DNA of 37,792 nucleotides, taken from contig CAZUCI010000024.1 of assembly GCA_964619485.1 (NCBI GenBank), forward strand, positions 1 through 37,792, in the 5' to 3' direction. The notes under the pieces are model-generated. The model was not told the DNA's origin, did not search any database, and saw only the letters and a program-made list of their open reading frames with translations. Positions within the stretch are counted from its first letter, which is position 1, and every line of letters starts with the position of its first letter. The DNA is from UBA2882 sp964619485. Its GTDB lineage: Bacteria > Bacillota > Clostridia > Lachnospirales > Lachnospiraceae. The translations under genes and the position numbers were made by a program. Shown in pieces: positions 23,606-31,124 of this stretch.

Positions 23606-23977
23606 TTATAACAAAAGAATGGCATACAGCAGGCAAACCCCCGGAATTCCAAGGAAAGCGCATGTCAAAAGACTTACAGGACCCAACCCAACCGACAAAG
23701 ATATATGAAGCATGGACAGAATCTGGTTTACTCCCAAAATCAGTGCAATTCCAATGAGAAAACGCTGCAGCATGCCAATCGCAAAGGGCATTCTTTTTTT
23801 CAGGAAGGAAACCAGACAGATTAACAGGCAGGCACTCAAGAGAAAAACGCCTCCCATGAACTCCGTCTCATCAATTCCCATATTTGATAAAAGCCACTGT
23901 TTTACTGTATCCATCGTTGTTTCCGACTTGTTTTTGTTCATTATATGTGTACTTGCATCAAATGATTCCTTTTGCAT
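23606..23977 (-). CDS. bofA: BofA-like integral membrane protein
   Basis: Residues 40 to the end form about three hydrophobic helices, and the C-terminal pattern GVNQILSM ... GLGPVSLLTCAFLGIPGV matches the BofA family. In spore formers BofA restrains the SpoIVFB protease that activates sigma-K. Frame allows starts at 23977, 23941 or 23914; none has a strong ribosome site, and the short version (about 102 aa) fits known BofA lengths best. The divergent YaaL-like gene next door recalls the Bacillus yaaL-bofA pair, although there the genes are collinear. It implies spore capacity in the lineage, not proof of it. Confidence 0.75.
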   Translation of the reverse strand: MQKESFDASTHIMNKNKSETTMDTVKQWLLSNMGIDETEFMGGVFLLSACLLICLVSFLKKRMPFAIGMLQRFLIGIALILGVNQILSMLHISLSVGLGPVSLLTCAFLGIPGVCLLYAILLL

Positions 23978-24088
23978 ATATATAAATTACACGGTGGAAT
24001 AAAATAAGCACTTTTTGGTTATACTTTCCAATAGTTTGAGTGACTCATAAATAGCGGCACAAACAATGAGCGAGAAAAGGAGACGTAC

Positions 24089-24406
24089 ATGATTACTTCT
24101 GTCAGGCTTCCCTTTTTACCCAAGAAAACAGACGAAGAAGTCCTTTTTAAAGAAGCAAAACGCAAAGAGCTGGTGGCTGATATGCAGCAGGCCAGACGTG
24201 CTATGGAGTTAGCCTATGCGAACTTTGATTATGTGACAGACCCTGCCTTGATTGACTGCTCTATTTACGAGGTAAATGCCGCACTGGAACGCTACAAATA
24301 TCTTATAAAAAAAGCGGCAGAACTTAATCTGCCGCCTGATTCCCTGCATATTACCTTATGCGAAGAAGCCTCTGCTGCCTCTTCCTTCGTCGAGATTGAC
24401 GGATAG
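24089..24406 (+). CDS. DUF2508 / YaaL-like small protein
   Basis: This 105-aa soluble protein is mostly helical and charged, with the central block ELVADMQQARRAMELAYANF typical of DUF2508 (Bacillus YaaL). Function is unknown in the family. AAAGGAG precedes the ATG. It is one of only two plus-strand genes, divergent from bofA. Its last 51 bases (24356-24406) overlap the 3' end of fliS read on the opposite strand, so both reading frames constrain that stretch. Confidence 0.85.
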   Translation: MITSVRLPFLPKKTDEEVLFKEAKRKELVADMQQARRAMELAYANFDYVTDPALIDCSIYEVNAALERYKYLIKKAAELNLPPDSLHITLCEEASAASSFVEIDG

Positions 24407-24832
24407 CTGTCCCCTGGAATAGGTAAGCCCCGCATACACCGTCTGTGTATTCCCCATGACCGGTGCTGAGGTATCCCTTTTTGCCACCTCTTCATAGCCA
24501 TCCTTCAGCTTCCCAACAAGCTTTTCCGCTTCCTCTAAAGCCTCTTTTTTTAAATGAAGATCTGCTGTAACCAGCAGCTTGCTTACATATATATAAATTC
24601 GCAAATAGGTCTCCGCAAGCTCTGCCTCATAATTGAGAGAGCCCATCAGCTCCTTCAGACAGCCCCTTGCCCGCTGAATATTGATGCGGTACTCTTTTTG
24701 CTGCTCCTTATCAAGCGCCTCCCCGGCATCACTGCAGTAGACTAAAAACATCTCATAGAGGATAACTATCATTTCAGATTTGTTCGCCTGGGTAATGCGT
24801 AGTGTAAATTCCTTTTTCTGTTCATCCTTCAT
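24356..24832 (-). CDS. fliS: FliS-like flagellin export chaperone
   Basis: This 158-aa helical protein has the FliS motif TQANKSEMIVILYEMFLVYC near its N-terminus, where FliS wraps the flagellin C-terminus to stop early assembly. It is somewhat longer than usual (about 130), with a C-terminal tail rich in glycine and threonine. ATG at 24832 has an AGAGG ribosome site; the further 13 upstream codons lack one. It lies 63 bases after the flagellin gene, its likely client. Its stop codon lies inside the convergent YaaL-like gene. Confidence 0.8.
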   Translation of the reverse strand: MKDEQKKEFTLRITQANKSEMIVILYEMFLVYCSDAGEALDKEQQKEYRINIQRARGCLKELMGSLNYEAELAETYLRIYIYVSKLLVTADLHLKKEALEEAEKLVGKLKDGYEEVAKRDTSAPVMGNTQTVYAGLTYSRGQLSVNLDEGRGSRGFFA

Positions 24833-24895
24833 ATTGTGCCTCTTACTTTTCCATACTCTGATTGTGATCAATCATCTGATTATCCGGCTAAAAAC

Positions 24896-26017
24896 CTACT
24901 GAAGCAGCTGCAAAACCTGCTGTGGTCTCTCATTTGCCTGAGTCAGCATGGAAGTACTTGCCTGAGTCAGAACCTGAAGGTTCGCATAATCTGTCATCTC
25001 TTCTGCCATATCAGAATCCATAATACGGGAATATGCCTGAGTGACATTTTCCTTGGTGACGTCCAGTGAATCTGCCGTATGCTCAAGACGGTTCTGATAA
25101 GCACCAAGCTTGGATCTGACGGAAGAAATATAGGAGTTTGCGCTGCTGAATTGATCGATAGCTGCCTTGGCGCTCTCCTCGGTGCTGACATCCACATCGC
25201 TGATTCCCATAGCCTCAAGGGTAATGGCTGAGATACGGATTTCCATGACCTCGCCCTCATTGGCTCCAATCTGCATACGAAGTGCGCCCATTCCAGTCAT
25301 TTCCATGGTTACACTTCCATCAGCACTGGTTGGTGTAACAGTATCGTCTAAGGTGATGGTCATTTCAAAGCCACCGCTTGCCTTGATTGTTGCGGTATTC
25401 TGTTTATAAGAAATCTGTGCGTCCGCCGGAAAAGAGCCCTCGCTGCCATCCTTTAAAATGCTGATGGAGCCCTCCTGAAGATTTCCCTCTGCATCATAGG
25501 TCGGTGTCACAGAGGTCAGCTTATATTTTCCAGCCTGAACCTCGTCAGAATAAGAGCTTACCTTCACACCCTTTGCATCGGTATAGCCCTTCAAATCACA
25601 GCTGCCATTCAAAAGCTTCTTGCCGTTAAATTCGGTATCCTCGGCCATTCTGGTCAATTCCTGCTTCAGCTGATCAACCTCCTGCTGAACCAGTTCACGC
25701 TCATTATCTGTATTGGTTCCTGTTGTAGCCTGAATTGCCAGCTCACTGAGTCGCTGAATCATTGCCTGCATTTCCTGAATAGAGCCCTCAGCCGTCTGAA
25801 CGATGGAAACACCATCAGATGCATTCTGAGATGCGTTGCTCAATCCACGAAGCTGCATATTCATACGTTTTGCAATAGCCAGTCCGGAGGGGTTATCCTT
25901 TGCATGGTTGATTTTATAACCGGTGGATAAACGCTCTGAAACGGAAGAGAGCTGGTTGTCATTTTTATTCAATGCGTTGTTGGCAATCAGCGCAGACACA
26001 TTATAATTTACTTTCAT
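24896..26017 (-). CDS. fliC: Flagellin
   Basis: This 373-aa flagellin has conserved D0/D1 ends: MKVNYNVSALIANNAL at the start, SSVSERLSTGYKINHAKDNP and IQRLSELAIQATTGTNTD in D1, and a C-terminal YSRIMDSDMAEEMTDYANLQ with a final LLQ. The middle (about 140-280) is a compact variable region. There is no cleavable signal, as expected for flagellar export. ATG at 26017 has GGAGG; a TTG four codons upstream is the ribosome site itself. It lies 38 bases after the DUF6240-like gene, so it is presumably read from the promoter at 29040-29068 or from one inside that gene. Confidence 0.97.
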   Translation of the reverse strand: MKVNYNVSALIANNALNKNDNQLSSVSERLSTGYKINHAKDNPSGLAIAKRMNMQLRGLSNASQNASDGVSIVQTAEGSIQEMQAMIQRLSELAIQATTGTNTDNERELVQQEVDQLKQELTRMAEDTEFNGKKLLNGSCDLKGYTDAKGVKVSSYSDEVQAGKYKLTSVTPTYDAEGNLQEGSISILKDGSEGSFPADAQISYKQNTATIKASGGFEMTITLDDTVTPTSADGSVTMEMTGMGALRMQIGANEGEVMEIRISAITLEAMGISDVDVSTEESAKAAIDQFSSANSYISSVRSKLGAYQNRLEHTADSLDVTKENVTQAYSRIMDSDMAEEMTDYANLQVLTQASTSMLTQANERPQQVLQLLQ

Positions 26018-26055
26018 ATTTTCCTCCAAAACTCAAGGAAACAAGATTCCGTTCT

Positions 26056-29016
26056 CTATTCCATGGCCTCAATAAATGATTTTGCAATCTGGTAGAGATT
26101 CTTTGATGAAATCTCACTATGGTCCTCAGCTCCGTCTGATTTTGACGCTTCCAGATTCGTTGTTTTACTATATACACAAGATATATCGGCATCCATCCCG
26201 ATTTTATTGAGAATGCTCTCTGCACAATTTTTGCAAATTTCCCTGTACTTATCCACATCCGCCATGGAGGAAACGCCGATTAGGCCCTCTATACGGCCTT
26301 CTTTTAAATAAAAAAGTCCGTTCGCTTCTGTCTCACCATCCTGAACACGGACAGAAACCTGTCCACTGACATCTGAACCATGCACAATTTTCACATGCAC
26401 CTGGCTGATGCTTTCATCCTGACGCTGCAGCGGAAGATAATAATTCTCCTCCTTTGCATGCTTCACCGCAAGAGAAATCTGCTTATGAAAGGCCATAAAG
26501 GAGCGGACATCCTCAGACTCTGTTTCTGTCAGCACCACATGCTCCATCAGCTTTGCTGCATCCACCTCCAGCTCTTCATAGTCCTCCGCAAGCTTATCCC
26601 TGCCCTCGGACATATCATCAACTATTTTTTTACTCTTCTGGGCAAAGGCTTCCTTGCCGGAAAGCTTCAAAAGTGTGCTCCAAAGCTGCATGCCGCCCTC
26701 GGATAAAGCCTGCTGTGCCATCACCGTATCCGGTGCCACTGTAATTCCATCCCCAAGCAGACTCTCCAGAGTGGAATCTGATACCTGGGCCAGCTCTCTG
26801 TATGCGCCTATTTCTTCTTCATATACAGGAGTTTCTGCATCCGGTTTTGCCATAGCGTCTGCCAGATTTGCCGCTTTATTTTGATAATAGCTTCCCACCT
26901 GCTCTGAGATACTGCTGCCGTTCTGCTCTATTTCCGTCAATAACCCAAAGCTGTCATCAATCAGATAATCCATGGCACCCTTTTTCTCACTTCGCACCGC
27001 TGTCAAAAGGTTTTTGAAATTTATCTCCTGTCCGGCATTTACCAGGGACCCCAGGGCTGCTCCATCCGTTTTCTCAATCTGGCGAAGCATACGGTAAATA
27101 CCAATATAAGATTCCTTCTCCTCTTTGGTTACCTTCCCGCTCTTTTCCAGCTTTACAAGAAAACGGCTGTACTTATCTGCTTCCCTGCCTGCCTCCTGGC
27201 TGTTCTGTGACAGATACGCAGTCAGCTCCTCCATGTTGGTTTCCAATGGATTGACACCATCACGGATCATCTGCAGTGTTTTATCCGGTGTCAGCTGATT
27301 CAAAACCCGCTGCAGGGTCTGATCTGCCTCTTTTACCGCATCTATATTGTCCTGTGTAATTTCCATCTGGTTGTATCCCAGGATTCGCACAGCTCGCTGA
27401 TTATCAGCTGTATTTTCAAGACCATTTTCTTTTAATAAATCTTCTATATTGCCGAAGGCTTTGGAAATAGAATCTCCCAAATCCTTTCTCGGTGCGGTCC
27501 AAAGTGCCTCGTAGCTTTCCTGCGCTTTTGCATACTCTGTGGCAAGGGTCTTCCCCACAGTCTCAACATGCGCTAGGGTAAAGGTCCGCTGGGCGCTCCA
27601 TGCCTCTTTTACAGAAATACCAACCACATCCGCCGGAAGCGCTTTTACATCCGAAATATGCTCCTGCGTCTGCTGCAGAGAAACAACACCGGTCTGTTTC
27701 TCCAGCTCCTCCAGCTGACTTAACAGCTGGCTTAAGGGCTCTGTCTCGATCATAACTCCCATACGCATCAGCTTCAGATTGGCCTGTGTGCTCATCATCA
27801 GCTGTATCTGCACAAGCTGCTTTTTGGCTGCAATTATCTGAGGGGTATCCGTATCAGTGGAAATGATACCAGCCTCCTCCTGGATTTTGGAGTCATCGGA
27901 ATCCACCGTCTCTGTATTGGCTTCTGCCTCGGCAAAAAGATTTTCCAAAGTCAGTTCCCTGTGATTTGCTGCCGCCTGATCTATCTCTTTATCTGTCAGT
28001 TCTTTTGTCTGTTCGTTTATTTTGGATGCCGACGCCAGAAACCCGTCCTGCTCCCTGTCCCCTGTAACATTTGTGTTATTTGCAGCTAACCCAACAGACA
28101 GCACATCCGCGCAGGCGTTTGCAACCTGTATCAGGTCAAGAGGGAAATCCGTTCGGTTGAGCTCATCCAGCCTTTGCAGGTTATCCTTAGTCAGCGGAAT
28201 CCCCTTTTCCAGCAAAAAGGATGCCTCCTCCATGGTCTGCTCTGTCACATCCATCCCCGCTGAGATAATTACCTGCTCCATCTGTCCCTGGAGCTGCTCA
28301 ATTTCCAGCGCATCCGCTTTTTTACCATAATAGCCTGCCGCCGTCTCTGCAAAAAATCCCTGCGCCTGGCTTTTGCCATCTCCTCCACCGGAAAAAGCGG
28401 CCTTATAGAGATTATCGATGGTCAGTGGCAGATCGTTCTCCAGAAGATATTTCTTCGCTCCATCCGAGAGCTCCGTAATTTCAGAAGCCTCCTCCAGCTG
28501 TGTCACACAGCTTTTTACATTCTCCTCTGTTGCCGGAATATCATACTCACGAAAGGCCTGGGCAATCATTTGGGCATAGCCCTTATTCCCGGTCATTTTT
28601 TCGATGGTGGATATATCCAGGTTATCATTGTAGCCATCAATTGTCACACCCGCCTCAGCAAGTGTAACCTTAATTTCATCCACGATGGTCACCATATCCG
28701 AAGCCGCTGCACTTCCCAAATCTCCGCCGCTTTCCTGGTATTTTTTGTAATCCTCGTCAGAGAGGGTGTTGGACATGACCACCATACCGTTTTTTGCTGC
28801 CTTACTGCTGTCTTTCTCAGCACTCATGGCAATATCCTCCACGGTCTTTGGCTGATTTTTATAGGCGTCGTTTCCGTAGACAGATTGTGACAGACTGACA
28901 CCAACCCCATTTCCCGCGTTGACGGTTGCCGTTTTCTGTCTGCCCCTGCCCTCCACCTGATAGGATTGGTCGGCAGCCTTTGTATTCTGATTGATCTGAT
29001 TTAAATTTATATTCAT
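26056..29016 (-). CDS. Large DUF6240-like repeat protein linked to flagellin
   Basis: This 986-aa protein has no signal peptide or membrane segment and is acidic and mostly helical. It carries at least five near-copies of a motif like 'N/G-x-P-T-x-x-N-v/L': IPATEENVKS, LPLTIDNLYKA, IPLTKDNLQR, RELTLENLFAE and MEITQDNIDAV. The last 120 residues are beta-rich (QVHVKIVHGSDVSGQVSVRV, GLFYLKEGRIEGLIGVS), somewhat like a FliK C-terminal domain. The N-terminus is rich in Asn/Gln/Ser, which would suit flagellar export. The family name DUF6240 is recalled, not checked. A hook-length or capping role is only a guess. A candidate sigma-28 promoter lies upstream at 29040-29068. Confidence 0.8.
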   Translation of the reverse strand: MNINLNQINQNTKAADQSYQVEGRGRQKTATVNAGNGVGVSLSQSVYGNDAYKNQPKTVEDIAMSAEKDSSKAAKNGMVVMSNTLSDEDYKKYQESGGDLGSAAASDMVTIVDEIKVTLAEAGVTIDGYNDNLDISTIEKMTGNKGYAQMIAQAFREYDIPATEENVKSCVTQLEEASEITELSDGAKKYLLENDLPLTIDNLYKAAFSGGGDGKSQAQGFFAETAAGYYGKKADALEIEQLQGQMEQVIISAGMDVTEQTMEEASFLLEKGIPLTKDNLQRLDELNRTDFPLDLIQVANACADVLSVGLAANNTNVTGDREQDGFLASASKINEQTKELTDKEIDQAAANHRELTLENLFAEAEANTETVDSDDSKIQEEAGIISTDTDTPQIIAAKKQLVQIQLMMSTQANLKLMRMGVMIETEPLSQLLSQLEELEKQTGVVSLQQTQEHISDVKALPADVVGISVKEAWSAQRTFTLAHVETVGKTLATEYAKAQESYEALWTAPRKDLGDSISKAFGNIEDLLKENGLENTADNQRAVRILGYNQMEITQDNIDAVKEADQTLQRVLNQLTPDKTLQMIRDGVNPLETNMEELTAYLSQNSQEAGREADKYSRFLVKLEKSGKVTKEEKESYIGIYRMLRQIEKTDGAALGSLVNAGQEINFKNLLTAVRSEKKGAMDYLIDDSFGLLTEIEQNGSSISEQVGSYYQNKAANLADAMAKPDAETPVYEEEIGAYRELAQVSDSTLESLLGDGITVAPDTVMAQQALSEGGMQLWSTLLKLSGKEAFAQKSKKIVDDMSEGRDKLAEDYEELEVDAAKLMEHVVLTETESEDVRSFMAFHKQISLAVKHAKEENYYLPLQRQDESISQVHVKIVHGSDVSGQVSVRVQDGETEANGLFYLKEGRIEGLIGVSSMADVDKYREICKNCAESILNKIGMDADISCVYSKTTNLEASKSDGAEDHSEISSKNLYQIAKSFIEAME

Positions 29017-29039
29017 AATGAGGGACCCCCACTTACCAT

Positions 29040-29068
29040 TTATCGCACTTGTTCACAGCACTTTTTTA
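29040..29068 (-). promoter_or_regulatory. Candidate sigma-28 (flagellar) promoter
   Basis: On the minus strand TGCGATAA (29047-29040) matches the sigma-28 -10 consensus GCCGATAA in six of eight positions. An A-rich TAAA(AAA) stretch lies 15-17 bases upstream (29068-29063). This is in the right place for the DUF6240-flagellin-fliS unit. A transcript would have a leader of about 15 bases. Another sigma factor cannot be ruled out. Confidence 0.5.
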
Positions 29069-29103
29069 CCTGTATAAAGCATGCTCTGTATAGTATTTCG
29101 GAC

Positions 29104-29143
29104 AAAAAAGCCCCTTCCTTTAGAGAACACTCCAAAAGAAGGG
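29104..29143 (-). terminator. Intrinsic terminator after glgB
   Basis: Minus-strand CCCTTCTTTTGGAG pairs throughout with CTCTAAAGGAAGGG (14 pairs including two G-U) around loop TGTT, followed by GCTTTTTTG. It closes the TPR-glgB unit and insulates the flagellar promoter downstream. Confidence 0.95.
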
Positions 29144-29198
29144 ACATCACTTTTTCTATATTTATTTATAGAAGAAAACTTTCTTTCCAACTGACTGC

Positions 29199-31100
29199 CT
29201 AAAACTGAAAAATTGCAGCTCCGTATGGCGGCAGGTCAAAGCTGATGGAATATGGCTTTCCATCCTGCTCAGATTCTTTGGCTGTGATTTCATTTGGAAT
29301 CACACCACCATTTCCTCCAAAACAGGTGTCGTCAGAATTCAAAAGCAGCTTATACTTTTTCTTCTTTGGAACTCCTACTCTGAACTCCTTACGCTCAACC
29401 GGTGTCATGTTGAGAACAACCAGAATATTGTTTTTGCCATTCTCTGCTCTTCTGACATAGCTGTAGGTGCTGTTCTCCACATCATCGGCATTCATCCATT
29501 CGAAGCCAGCCCAGTCATTGTCAATTTCATAGAGAGACGGATATTTGTGATAAAGCTCAAGAAGCTTTCCTACATACTTTTTCATACCACTGTGTAAATC
29601 GTCAGAAAGCAGATTCCACTCCAGCTCAGTATCCTCATTCCACTCACTGTCCTGGCCAAACTCCTGGCCCATGAACAGCAGCTTTTTGCCGGAATGGGTG
29701 AACATATAAGCATAACCGGCACGGAGATTTGCGAACTTATCCACATAAAAGCCCGGCATTTTTTTAAGCATGGAGCATTTCAGATGAACCACCTCATCAT
29801 GGGATAACGGCAGGATATAATTCTCGCTGCTATTATAACTCATGGCAAAGGTCATCTTATAATGATTATCTTTTCTAAAAATAGGATCTAATTTCATATA
29901 TTCGCAGAAATCATGCATCCATCCCATATTCCATTTGAAGGTAAAACCAAGTCCACCCTCTTTTACGGTACCGGTAACCATTGGCCATGCGGTAGACTCC
30001 TCTGCAATCATCATGGTTCCCGGGAAACGGTCCTCCATGGCAGAATTCAGGTGACGGAAGAAATCGATTGCATCCAGATTCTTGTTATTTCCATACTGAT
30101 TTGGAAGCCACTGCCCGTCCTCCTTGCCGTAATCAAGATAAAGCATGGAAGCAACTGCATCGACACGCAGTCCATCTACATGGAATTTCTGAATCCAGAA
30201 CATGGCATTGGCAATGAGGAAATTTCTTACTTCATTTTTGGAATAATTGAAAATCTTGGTTCCCCAGTCAGGATGCTCTCCTCTACGTGGGTCCGGATGC
30301 TCGTACAGACAGGTTCCGTCAAAGTTGGCAAGACCAAAATCATCCTTTGGAAAATGCGCCGGAACCCAGTCTAAAATTACGCCGATTTTATTTTTATGTA
30401 AGGTATTAACCAGATACATAAAGTCCTTTGGCGTTCCATAACGGGAGGTTGGTGCATAATATCCGGTTACCTGATAACCCCAGGAACCATCAAATGGATG
30501 CTCCGCAATACCCATAAGCTCGATATGTGTATATTTTAATTCCTTACAATACTCTACGATTTTGTCTGCAAATTCACGATAGTTGTAGAAACCTTCAGCG
30601 CCCTCCTGTGGATGTCTCATCCAGGAAGCGATATGGCACTCATAAATTGCAATTGGCTCCTTCTGCCATTTCTTTCCGGCCTTTGCATCCATCCAGGTTT
30701 TATCAGACCACTTAAAATTACTTAAATCTGTCACTTTGGAAGCATTGCCCGGGCGAAGCTCTGTATAATTGCCATAGGGATCAGCCTTATAAAGCTTGTC
30801 TCCCGCGCGGGTGGTAATGACATATTTATACATGTCATTTTCCTTGACACCCGGAATGAACAGTGCAAAAATGCCCCCTTCACCCAGTCTCTTCATATTA
30901 TACTGATAAATATCCCAATCATTAAAAGACCCTGCGACGTTTACATATTCTGCATTTGGCGCCCAAACTGCAAAGTAGACACCCTCCACACCATCGACAA
31001 CTGTCTTATGTGCGCCTAATTTGTCATAAATCTCATAATGTGACCCCTGTGCAAAGACATATTGATCTGCCTCAGTAATATAAATTGGATTTACTTCCAT
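29199..31100 (-). CDS. glgB: 1,4-alpha-glucan branching enzyme
   Basis: This GH13 enzyme of about 633 aa forms alpha-1,6 branches in glycogen. A carbohydrate-binding N-terminal domain (about 25-120, with FAVWAPNAEYVNVAGSFNDW) is followed by the catalytic barrel. The nucleophile is the Asp in DGLRVDAVASM, the acid-base Glu is in AEEST, and HDEV supplies the transition-state stabiliser. A C-terminal beta domain ends the protein. Starts at 31109 (TTG) or 31100 (ATG) are both possible; ATG is preferred. It begins 24 bases after the TPR-protein stop and has its own terminator. No other glycogen genes are in the window. Confidence 0.95.
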   Translation of the reverse strand: MEVNPIYITEADQYVFAQGSHYEIYDKLGAHKTVVDGVEGVYFAVWAPNAEYVNVAGSFNDWDIYQYNMKRLGEGGIFALFIPGVKENDMYKYVITTRAGDKLYKADPYGNYTELRPGNASKVTDLSNFKWSDKTWMDAKAGKKWQKEPIAIYECHIASWMRHPQEGAEGFYNYREFADKIVEYCKELKYTHIELMGIAEHPFDGSWGYQVTGYYAPTSRYGTPKDFMYLVNTLHKNKIGVILDWVPAHFPKDDFGLANFDGTCLYEHPDPRRGEHPDWGTKIFNYSKNEVRNFLIANAMFWIQKFHVDGLRVDAVASMLYLDYGKEDGQWLPNQYGNNKNLDAIDFFRHLNSAMEDRFPGTMMIAEESTAWPMVTGTVKEGGLGFTFKWNMGWMHDFCEYMKLDPIFRKDNHYKMTFAMSYNSSENYILPLSHDEVVHLKCSMLKKMPGFYVDKFANLRAGYAYMFTHSGKKLLFMGQEFGQDSEWNEDTELEWNLLSDDLHSGMKKYVGKLLELYHKYPSLYEIDNDWAGFEWMNADDVENSTYSYVRRAENGKNNILVVLNMTPVERKEFRVGVPKKKKYKLLLNSDDTCFGGNGGVIPNEITAKESEQDGKPYSISFDLPPYGAAIFQF

Positions 31101-31124
31101 ACTCACCAACCCTTTTCCCTCTCT

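Noticed and set aside
24859..24874. Palindrome TGATTG-TGAT-CAATCA before fliS
   Set aside because: Six-base arms of A/T-rich sequence can occur by chance, and neither a promoter nor a T run is next to it.
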